From an uncultured Odoribacter sp. (GTDB lineage: Bacteria > Bacteroidota > Bacteroidia > Bacteroidales > Marinifilaceae): a stretch of 5,850 nucleotides of DNA. Both the position numbers and the translations under genes were made by a program. This document shows, piece after piece, positions 1 to 5,850 of this stretch; within the stretch, counting starts at the first letter, position 1; every line of letters begins with the position of its first letter. The DNA lies in the NCBI GenBank assembly GCA_934725835.1, contig CAKVCR010000192.1, positions 1-5,850 on the forward strand, given 5' to 3'. Under the pieces are notes generated by a model that was not told where the DNA came from, searched no databases, and was given only the letters and a program-made list of their open reading frames with translations.

Positions 1-183
1 CTGCAGCGATACAAAAGCCAAAAAATAGAACTGTTCCGGTTCCGGATGACCGGATTTATATTTTAGAACACGCTCATTAATCTCTTTCGCCGCTTTTCTG
101 ACTATCTCTTCATCGGACGCTGCAATGGTCAGGTTAAGAGGTATGTCGGCAATTGTCAAATTAATGTTACGTTTCTCTGCCAT
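1..183 (-). CDS. zapA: Cell division protein ZapA (N-terminal part, cut by window edge)
   Basis: ZapA is a small cytoplasmic protein that binds FtsZ and promotes bundling of its filaments at the division site. The ATG is at 183-181 on the minus strand and 61 codons are visible without a stop before the left edge. The family is usually about 95-110 residues, so the C-terminal coiled-coil half is missing here. The visible part begins MAEKRNINLTIADIPLNLTI and continues with a charged helix (DEEIVRKAAKEINERV), matching the ZapA N-terminal beta strands followed by the first helix with its conserved 'E..vR.AA..iN.r' pattern. The start lies two bases after the stop of the upstream coiled-coil gene and has no separate Shine-Dalgarno site, so the two are almost certainly co-transcribed and probably translationally coupled. 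The family call is by motif pattern only; the coupling is inferred from spacing. Confidence 0.85.
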   Translation of the reverse strand, partial: MAEKRNINLTIADIPLNLTIAASDEEIVRKAAKEINERVLKYKSGHPEPEQFYFLAFVSLQ

Positions 184-185
184 AT

Positions 186-476
186 TCAATTATTCAAAAG
201 AGCAATACATTTGTCAATCTCCCGCACCAGTTGGTTAATTCTCATTCTGGCTTCTGCGCCTTCGCTTCCGCCGGAAATTGCATTAGCCACTCTGGCTGTT
301 TTCAGTTTTTCCATCAAATCTTGCTTCTCCTTTGTCACTTCTTTCAATTCAGACTGCAATGTTTCAATTTTGCTTTCTAAATCTTTATTCCGCTCCAAAG
401 AGGATATATATAGTTTTATTAATTTCTCAATCTTATAGTCTAGCTCGTTAACAACGACATCGTGTTTTGCTGCCAT
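186..476 (-). CDS. Small coiled-coil protein encoded directly upstream of zapA (ZapB-like candidate)
   Basis: This gene encodes 96 residues, starting at ATG 476-474 and ending with TGA at 188-186. There is no signal peptide or membrane segment, so it should be cytoplasmic. Residues 10-65 are rich in Glu, Lys, Leu and Ile with heptad-like spacing (for example LESKIETLQSELKEV), which predicts a long coiled coil. A short Gly/Ser/Ala-rich break at about 66-76 (ISGGSEGAEA) follows, then a C-terminal amphipathic helix, MRINQLVREIDKCIALLN. It is the first gene of the operon with zapA. A coiled-coil protein paired with ZapA recalls ZapB of gammaproteobacteria, which bridges ZapA to the nucleoid-associated Z-ring network. 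That functional link is inference from context and shape, not from recognisable homology. I recall similar small proteins before zapA in other Bacteroides genomes, which supports a real gene. Length, codon use and the promoter-like site directly upstream also support it. Confidence 0.85.
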   Translation of the reverse strand: MAAKHDVVVNELDYKIEKLIKLYISSLERNKDLESKIETLQSELKEVTKEKQDLMEKLKTARVANAISGGSEGAEARMRINQLVREIDKCIALLNN

Positions 477-494
477 AACCTAATCTTTACATGA

Positions 495-525
495 CAAAGA
501 TATGATTTATTCTTTAAATTATCAA
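495..525 (-). promoter_or_regulatory. Predicted Bacteroidetes-type promoter for the coiled-coil/zapA operon
   Basis: Read on the minus strand, a TTG at 525-523 (the -33 element) is followed after exactly 20 bases by TATCTTTG at 502-495, a full match to the Bacteroidetes primary-sigma -7 consensus TAnnTTTG. Transcription would start near 491-488, giving a leader of only about a dozen bases before the ATG at 476. No strong Shine-Dalgarno site lies in that leader. The motif match is seen directly; promoter activity is inferred. Confidence 0.7.
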
Positions 526-542
526 GAGTCTTGGTATATTTG
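513..542 (+). promoter_or_regulatory. Predicted Bacteroidetes-type promoter for the M23 peptidase gene
   Basis: TATATTTG at 535-542 matches the -7 consensus TAnnTTTG completely. At the expected distance upstream there is only a TTTA (513-516), a weak -33 element. The start of transcription would be near 547-550, leaving a leader of about 20 AT-rich bases before the ATG at 569, with no Shine-Dalgarno site. The weak -33 element suggests a modest or activator-dependent promoter. Its span overlaps that of the opposing promoter at 495-525. Confidence 0.55.
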
Positions 543-568
543 CGTGACATTTTTATTGATTTATTTGT

Positions 569-2233
569 ATGAAAAAAAATATTCTGAAGGTTATCTTTGT
601 CGCTTTTTTTTACAATTGTTTGATAACGTTTGGGTTGAATGAAGTGCTGGCTCAGACTTTGGTAAAACCGATAAACGGTAAAATTTTGCTGAGTGGCAAT
701 TTCGGAGAGTTGCGGGCATCGCATTTTCACTCGGGAATTGACATAAAGACCGGCGGAATGGAGGGTTTGCCGGTAATTTGTGTGCAGGATGGTGTCGTTT
801 CCAGAGTGGCTGTCTCTCCCGTGGGTTATGGATTAGCCCTGTATATTGACCATCCCGATGGCACGACCTCTGTTTACGGGCATCTTCAGCGCTTTGAACC
901 TCGCTTGGCTGCTTTGGTCAGAGAATTTCAGTATGCCAAGGAAAGTTTTAGCATTGATGAGAATATCCTAAGCAGGCAGCTGTGTTATAGTCGGGGAGAT
1001 ACAATTGCTTATAGTGGCAACACAGGCTCGTCCGGAGGCCCGCATTTGCATTTTGAGATTCGGAACACCCGCACCGAACATACCTGGAATCCTCTCCGCT
1101 TTTATTCTATATGTGATTTGAAGGCCCCTCAAATAAAGTCGTTGGGACTATATTCGGTCAAGGAGGATGGGCGGGTGGCATTTCTCCGTGTCAGTCCTGT
1201 GAAGAATGTAGGAGACGGTAAATATATTGCCGGTCGCTATACGGTGCCCGCCGGTAAAATAGGTGTAGGTGTCCATGCTCTTGATTATATGGAGGATTCC
1301 TGGAATAAGTTGGGACTCTATACCTTGGATGTTGTGGTAGGGACTGATACACTTTATCATTTGTCCATGGACTCCTGTTCTTTTTTTCAGTCACGGCTGA
1401 TTAACGATGTGAAGGATTTCGAACGATATAAAAAGAAGGAGACTTTTTATCGCTGTTTCGGCAATCGGCAACAGGAGTTGTTGGCGGTGACAATGCAGGA
1501 AGATGGAACGGTGAATGTCAAGCCCGACAGTGTCGTGCATGTTATGATGTATTTATCAGATATAAACGGCAATGTCAGTCAGCTCTCTTTTGAGCTGAAG
1601 GGAAGACAGACAGAAAAGGAACGTCTCTCGGCAGATTGTATATTAAGGTATGGTGTGCCGAGTGTATTGGAAAAGGGAGACTGGAGACTGGTATTGGATG
1701 CCGATGCTCTTTTCTCTTCTGTTGAACGTGTAGCGGATGTGCTGCTCGACTCGGTGTCCGGACGTGAAGTGTTGTGTCTTGCTCGGAAGGATACTCCTCT
1801 TTATAAAAAGGCGCTTCTTGAAGTGAAAGGGGAGTTTACTGAAAAATCGTTCCTTTGCGAACTTACCTCTTCCGGCAAAAAAATCCCATTGTCCACCACG
1901 CATACTGCCGAAGGTTTGAAGGCAGAAATCGGTTCTCTCAACCGCTATACGGTGGCAGACGATACCATTGCTCCGTCAATTGTTTATTTGGGCAGAGGGG
2001 CTGCGCAAACTTTGCGCTTTAGAATCAAAGATAATCTTTCCGGTATTGCTTTTTACCGAGGCGAAGTCAATGGTAAGTGGTGTCTTTTTTCCTATGATCC
2101 GCGAACGTCCATTCTGCAATGTCAAAGTACGGAACCTATGTTTGTGAAAGGGAAACCCAACGAAATCAGGATAGTCGTGGAGGACTATGCCCGAAATCGC
2201 AAGGAGTTGTCCGTGAAAGTTGTGCTGCCTTAA
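569..2233 (+). CDS. Secreted M23 family (LytM-type) metallopeptidase with long C-terminal extension
   Basis: This is a 554-residue exported protein of the zinc-dependent M23 family, whose members cleave peptide cross-bridges of peptidoglycan. Residues 1-28 look like a signal peptide: MKKN, a hydrophobic stretch VIFVAFFYNCLITFG, and a likely cut after LNEVLA. There is no lipobox, so it is probably periplasmic or outer-surface soluble. The M23 domain covers about 35-178. H54 and D58 (HSGID) and H161 of HLHFE correspond to the zinc ligands; H105 (YGHL) and H159 match the LytM catalytic histidines. All are present, so the enzyme should be active. The H105-H159 spacing of 54 residues is longer than in a compact LytM domain because of a helical insertion near 110-133. 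Residues 180-554 show no domain I recognise; the predicted beta-rich end (from about 464, IAPSIVYLG through DNLSGIAFYRG to VVEDYARN) resembles an Ig-like fold. It has its own promoter, diverges from the zapA operon and converges with the macroglobulin-like gene. The exact substrate is unknown. Confidence 0.93.
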   Translation: MKKNILKVIFVAFFYNCLITFGLNEVLAQTLVKPINGKILLSGNFGELRASHFHSGIDIKTGGMEGLPVICVQDGVVSRVAVSPVGYGLALYIDHPDGTTSVYGHLQRFEPRLAALVREFQYAKESFSIDENILSRQLCYSRGDTIAYSGNTGSSGGPHLHFEIRNTRTEHTWNPLRFYSICDLKAPQIKSLGLYSVKEDGRVAFLRVSPVKNVGDGKYIAGRYTVPAGKIGVGVHALDYMEDSWNKLGLYTLDVVVGTDTLYHLSMDSCSFFQSRLINDVKDFERYKKKETFYRCFGNRQQELLAVTMQEDGTVNVKPDSVVHVMMYLSDINGNVSQLSFELKGRQTEKERLSADCILRYGVPSVLEKGDWRLVLDADALFSSVERVADVLLDSVSGREVLCLARKDTPLYKKALLEVKGEFTEKSFLCELTSSGKKIPLSTTHTAEGLKAEIGSLNRYTVADDTIAPSIVYLGRGAAQTLRFRIKDNLSGIAFYRGEVNGKWCLFSYDPRTSILQCQSTEPMFVKGKPNEIRIVVEDYARNRKELSVKVVLP

Positions 2234-2248
2234 TTCTCTTGTGAATTA
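2231..2248. terminator. Weak inverted repeat between convergent genes, possible bidirectional terminator
   Basis: TAATTC (2231-2236) and GAATTA (2243-2248) can pair as a six-base stem with a six-base loop. The left arm includes the TAA stop of the M23 gene, and the whole convergent spacer to the stop at 2262-2260 is only 26 bases. The stem has one G-C pair and there is no clear T run on either side, so it is a poor intrinsic terminator. It is listed because it is the only hairpin-like element between two genes that converge. Confidence 0.25.
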
Positions 2249-2259
2249 TTACAGCCTTT

Positions 2260-5200
2260 CTATTCGGATACTATAATTTTGCCTGCGCTGCTGTAGGCAT
2301 TGTAAATTGGAGCATAAATGCACTGCAGATTGGCGATGCCGTCCTGATATGTTCCGCTTTGATTTATTCGTGTTGAGTACTCAATAACATAGCTCCCACG
2401 CGGTAAAAAATCGAAGAAGAAATTGGTGCAAGCATCTTTTACCTCTTTATAGTAGGATACGCCATTCCCGTATTCACGTCCTGAAAGTTGTTCTATGGAT
2501 TCCATGCAAGCAGCTCTCAGGTCTTTCAAGTGCAGGTATTCCATGTCCTGTTTGAGGGATAGTGTGAAACGGACAATGATTTTATCTCCGGTCTTTAGTG
2601 TGCGGTCCTTTATGGAAACTAGTTTCTTTTCACCTTTTTCATTTATAGTTTCGATATAGAGTTTTTTGTCTACTTTGAGAATAGTTTCCTGTGTCTCAAT
2701 ATCGTCCAATTTCTTGAAGCTCTGTAGATAGATGCCTCCCCAGCTTGGAGTTGAGGTTTGTTTGTCTACTTCGACTTTTAACATTTTCGAAGTGATTTCA
2801 TTGGCAGGGTATGATACTTTCAAATAACCGGGAATATTATTGGCGTTTGCTGTTGAAAGAGCATGTGAACCGACCCTTATGTTGACTTCATCTTTTGCTG
2901 TTAATGTTGAATTGCCTCCGAGTAGCAGGGCGTGAATGGCATCCACTGTCGAAGGAATCGATCCCCAATGTTGCACTTCTTTTTGGCGTAGCAGCCATAG
3001 CTGCATTTGTTCCACCTCTTGTGTGTAGCCGTTGATTTCTTCAAAAGCTTCCAGTATGGCAGTATGCGTACTGACTGCAGAATTGCAGAAGGCGTTGCTG
3101 CGGTTATTCGGCCAATACATGCCGTATTCCGGTGATACGGTGGCATATTGCCGAAGTGATTCTATGATTTTTAGAGCCTCTTCTTTAAAACCGAGACGTT
3201 GGAAGGTGGTTGCCAGCAAAGCTTTTTCATAGAAAGAAGCTTGTCCCCATTGTTTCTGAGCGAGTTTGATTAAATGTTTGTGTGCCGGTAGTACATCTCC
3301 AAATGGGATATCATTATACAGACTGCGTACATACAAATAAAGTACGGACTCATAGGAAATGTATTTGATTTTTTTCTCATAGGCTTTTATCATTTCTTTG
3401 TCAAGATACCGTATGGCTTTGGTTTGCATCATTTTTTCTTGCTCGCTGAGAGTTTGTTGGGCATAAAGGGTTATGCGTTGCATGGCTATTAATACATTCT
3501 GAGTTATGAATGTGCTTGCCGGCATACCTTTAAACCAACTCCAGCCGCCTTCCGGGGTTTGAAGTTCTGACAATTTTTTAAGGGCTTGCTGTTGCAGATA
3601 ATCCAGACGGTTTTTATCGAACAGTTCCGATAGGCTTTGCATACGTTCCGTTTCGTTTTGTGCTTCTATTGCCCATGGGGTAGCATCCGTCAGAATGGAT
3701 TTCAGCTCCGGATTTTGGGACAATGGTGAAATGACATCTTGTGAATTTCCCTCTTTCCATTGTCGGATAGCATTTACAATAACGGGATTGGCATGGACGA
3801 TACGTGATGCAATTGCATTTGCGTAATAAGCTGCTACAATGTTGGTCGCATTTTCATGTGCCGGTTGTTGCAGATTAGGAAGAGCCTGGACAGCATACCA
3901 TATTGGATTAGCTGTCATTTCGAGAGTCAGACGGTAGTTTCGGTTGCCGGCACTTTTCTCTTTCAGGGAGAATATATGTTTCCCTGCGGTGTTGACAAAT
4001 ATCGGCAGGGTTGTGTTTACTAGTATTTCGTTTGGAAGAATAGGCAGATAATGTTGCTCGCCGTCATTGAAGTCTGTACCTTTTGCAATGATGCGGCATA
4101 TCAGAAGGTTGTGACCGGCGGGGATTTCAAATTTGAAGCATGCATTGCTATCTTGTTTTGCCTTGATTCTGAACGGGACTTCTCTTTTGATGATTACTTC
4201 ATTTGTGCCGGGGATTAAAAGTTCGAGGGAGACTGTCCCCTGTTGTAGAGAGTCGGACAGATTGCTGATTACCGTACGTATTTCAGCTTGATCCTCGCTG
4301 CGCAGAAAGCGAGGCATGTTGGGACGTACCATCAGCGGTTTACTGGTGGTGACGTAACGTTCAATTTGTGCTGTACCCATATCTTGTGTTGTAGCGATGG
4401 CGATAAATTTCCAGCGAGTCAATGCATCAGGTACTGTAAAGTGGATATTCACTTTGCCGGTTGAGTCTGTCTGCAATTGCGGATAGAAGAAGGCGGTCGC
4501 CTGCATATTTTCACGCAATTGTATCGGGTCTTTAGGAGTGGAATCCGTGCCCTCGTCAGACATAAACTCCGCTTCCGACTCCATGTCGTATAGTTTAAGA
4601 GGTGCAGACATATCGATTCCGGCATTGCTTGCCTGCGATTTGGCTCGAGTCATATACAGCAGATTTTCCACGTGAGGATAAGTGTATAAATTCAGAGTAT
4701 TGAATGTGAATGCGGGTGCATTTGCTTTCGGGTATCTCATTTTCGAGTTTTGGATATGCATGGTTTGGGTGTAATACAACCTTGGAGGAGAGCAAAGTCG
4801 CCATATGATGGATGGTCTTAATAATTGCGGATTTAACCTACAATCATGTGGAGCAAGTTTGTCCAACGAAGCGTCATACATCATGGCAAGTACTTCTGTA
4901 AAAACGGTTTTTCCATGGTCGGTAATGCTCAATTGCCACTTTTCCTGTTTGCCCGGAGTGAGTTTGTCTCGGAAAACAGTCGTTTCAATCTTGAACTGAG
5001 GCAATTGGGGTCTCCGTTTCAAGTGGATTAATTGCGATATGTAGCGTTTGTTTTTCAGATAGTGGATATGTAAACATATTTGACTTGCGTATCTTTTGAG
5101 ATAGGGAATTTCAATGGCAGCGATTTCATTGCTGATGATAATGTGTCTGCTCAATACCGGCTTGTCTTCGGAAAATACTTCATATTGAACATATACGCTG

Positions 5201-5850
5201 TCCAACGAAGTCCCGAACAATATCCGTGCATTTTCTTCGTCTTGACAAACTGTTTTCTCTTCAATCAGCCAATCGTAGGTTGCCATGGGGGGACGCTTGT
5301 CTCTATTGGAATAGAGATAGAAAATCTGCTGTTTCTTTGCATTGTTGCATTCTGCCGTAAAGAGATAGGCTCCGGATGGTTCGTTTTGCAACTGTAGGAT
5401 TACGGAGTCGCATTTCTGTATGGTTAGTTTCCCTTCTGCGATTTTTTTATCGATAATGGTGTCTGTCTTTTGGGTAGGGTCTGTTTGTTCTACGAGTTTT
5501 TCCAGACGGTAGTACACTTCATGAATCTTATTGGGCGGATAGTTTGAAAGATTGATACCGAAAACCGCCGGCGATGTCTTGTCAATACGCCATGGGATTT
5601 CCAAACTTGGTTTGGCATTACCGTTATAGATTGGAATGTTGATGCTGCTCTCCTGTGTCTCACCTTTGCTGTCTGTCAGACTTGTCGTAATGCGATAGTT
5701 GTCGTTCGCCCAATAATAGTCGCCTGCTGTCGTTACCTTAGGTGCTATGAACTGTATTTCAAAATCTCCCTTGTAATCTGTAAATACTTCTTCAGTAGGT
5801 TGGTCAAGCTTTCCCTGCTGCCGTGAATATCTGCTATGTTCTATGGTATA
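2260..5850 (-). CDS. Alpha-2-macroglobulin-like envelope protein without thioester (N-terminus beyond window)
   Basis: The minus-strand frame stays open from the right edge (5850) to TAG at 2262-2260, giving 1196 visible residues. Residue numbers below count from the edge. Bacteroidetes members are often about 1,800-2,000 residues, so the signal peptide and first macroglobulin (MG) domains should lie beyond the edge. Visible in order: MG-type beta domains (about 1-440), including a conserved-looking MYDASLDKLAPHDC (323-336); the A2M core (about 452-542) with RENMQATAFFYPQL, DALTRWKFIAIATTQDMGTA and KPLMVRPNMPRFLR; an alpha-toroid thioester-type domain (about 645-980) with EGGWSWF at 767-773; and a C-terminal MG10-like domain ending near YAPIYNAYS. 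The CxEQ thioester motif is absent: the equivalent site reads HENA (665-668, bases 3858-3847). The protein is therefore probably not a covalent protease trap and is closer to the thioester-less YfaS type. An envelope-protective or structural role is inference. A TTG at 5604-5602 is an internal codon, not the start. Confidence 0.92.
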   Translation of the reverse strand, partial: YTIEHSRYSRQQGKLDQPTEEVFTDYKGDFEIQFIAPKVTTAGDYYWANDNYRITTSLTDSKGETQESSINIPIYNGNAKPSLEIPWRIDKTSPAVFGINLSNYPPNKIHEVYYRLEKLVEQTDPTQKTDTIIDKKIAEGKLTIQKCDSVILQLQNEPSGAYLFTAECNNAKKQQIFYLYSNRDKRPPMATYDWLIEEKTVCQDEENARILFGTSLDSVYVQYEVFSEDKPVLSRHIIISNEIAAIEIPYLKRYASQICLHIHYLKNKRYISQLIHLKRRPQLPQFKIETTVFRDKLTPGKQEKWQLSITDHGKTVFTEVLAMMYDASLDKLAPHDCRLNPQLLRPSIIWRLCSPPRLYYTQTMHIQNSKMRYPKANAPAFTFNTLNLYTYPHVENLLYMTRAKSQASNAGIDMSAPLKLYDMESEAEFMSDEGTDSTPKDPIQLRENMQATAFFYPQLQTDSTGKVNIHFTVPDALTRWKFIAIATTQDMGTAQIERYVTTSKPLMVRPNMPRFLRSEDQAEIRTVISNLSDSLQQGTVSLELLIPGTNEVIIKREVPFRIKAKQDSNACFKFEIPAGHNLLICRIIAKGTDFNDGEQHYLPILPNEILVNTTLPIFVNTAGKHIFSLKEKSAGNRNYRLTLEMTANPIWYAVQALPNLQQPAHENATNIVAAYYANAIASRIVHANPVIVNAIRQWKEGNSQDVISPLSQNPELKSILTDATPWAIEAQNETERMQSLSELFDKNRLDYLQQQALKKLSELQTPEGGWSWFKGMPASTFITQNVLIAMQRITLYAQQTLSEQEKMMQTKAIRYLDKEMIKAYEKKIKYISYESVLYLYVRSLYNDIPFGDVLPAHKHLIKLAQKQWGQASFYEKALLATTFQRLGFKEEALKIIESLRQYATVSPEYGMYWPNNRSNAFCNSAVSTHTAILEAFEEINGYTQEVEQMQLWLLRQKEVQHWGSIPSTVDAIHALLLGGNSTLTAKDEVNIRVGSHALSTANANNIPGYLKVSYPANEITSKMLKVEVDKQTSTPSWGGIYLQSFKKLDDIETQETILKVDKKLYIETINEKGEKKLVSIKDRTLKTGDKIIVRFTLSLKQDMEYLHLKDLRAACMESIEQLSGREYGNGVSYYKEVKDACTNFFFDFLPRGSYVIEYSTRINQSGTYQDGIANLQCIYAPIYNAYSSAGKIIVSE

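Noticed and set aside
1..183. Possible 6S RNA gene next to zapA
   Set aside because: In Bacteroides I recall 6S RNA lying downstream of zapA, but that side is beyond the left edge; nothing in this window is non-coding RNA-like.
440..730. Minus-strand open frame of 96 codons across the divergent promoter region and the start of the M23 gene
   Set aside because: It overlaps the M23 signal peptide and start of the catalytic domain on the opposite strand and the coiled-coil gene start. Its product is low-complexity with no family resemblance, and it would cover both predicted promoters.
1148..1394. Two minus-strand open frames inside the M23 gene
   Set aside because: They are shadows of a well-supported coding frame, with no recognisable domain and no promoter or start signals.
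4860..5211. Repeated 12-base word tgtccaacgaag near 4860 and 5200
   Set aside because: Both copies encode a Ser-Leu-Asp stretch in the same protein (SLDKL and SLDSV), and the similarity does not extend further, so it is probably chance or shared codon use.
4805..5397. Several plus-strand open frames antisense to the macroglobulin-like gene
   Set aside because: Each is short, overlaps the real minus-strand frame throughout and gives Cys- and Phe-rich products with no family pattern.
5602..5604. TTG as the start codon of the macroglobulin-like gene
   Set aside because: The same frame is open for another 82 codons up to the window edge, and those codons encode plausible macroglobulin-type beta sequence (for example GDFEIQFIAPKVTTAGDYYW). 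The true start lies outside the window.

Overview
The window looks like chromosomal core-genome sequence from a Bacteroidales bacterium, most likely Bacteroides or a close relative. This rests on moderate to low GC, two promoter-like sites of the Bacteroidetes type (TTG, about 20 bases, TAnnTTTG), no good Shine-Dalgarno sites before the starts, and proteins that resemble Bacteroidetes versions of their families. No mobile element, CRISPR array, tRNA or rRNA was seen, and the genes share a similar composition.

Layout. Positions 1-476 (minus strand) hold a small cell-division operon: a 96-residue coiled-coil protein, followed two bases later by zapA, which runs off the left edge. Positions 477-568 are a compact divergent promoter region. 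Positions 569-2233 (plus strand) encode a secreted M23-family (LytM-type) metallopeptidase with intact zinc and catalytic residues and a long uncharacterised C-terminal region. It converges tail to tail, across only 26 bases, with a very large alpha-2-macroglobulin-like gene on the minus strand. That gene ends at 2260 and stays open to the right edge (5850), so its N-terminus is missing.

How the genes relate. The coiled-coil protein and ZapA are probably cytoplasmic partners at the FtsZ ring. The divergent M23 enzyme probably acts on, or regulates hydrolysis of, peptidoglycan in the periplasm, so both sides of the divergent promoter plausibly serve envelope growth and division. The macroglobulin-like protein is an envelope protein of the thioester-less type, comparable to the YfaS class. 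It is a convergent neighbour and not co-transcribed with the peptidase.

I found no convincing sign of a wholly new system. The points most worth a second look are the ZapB-like small protein translationally linked to zapA, the interlocked divergent promoters, the helical insertion and unknown C-terminal region of the M23 protein, and the loss of the thioester motif in the macroglobulin-like protein.
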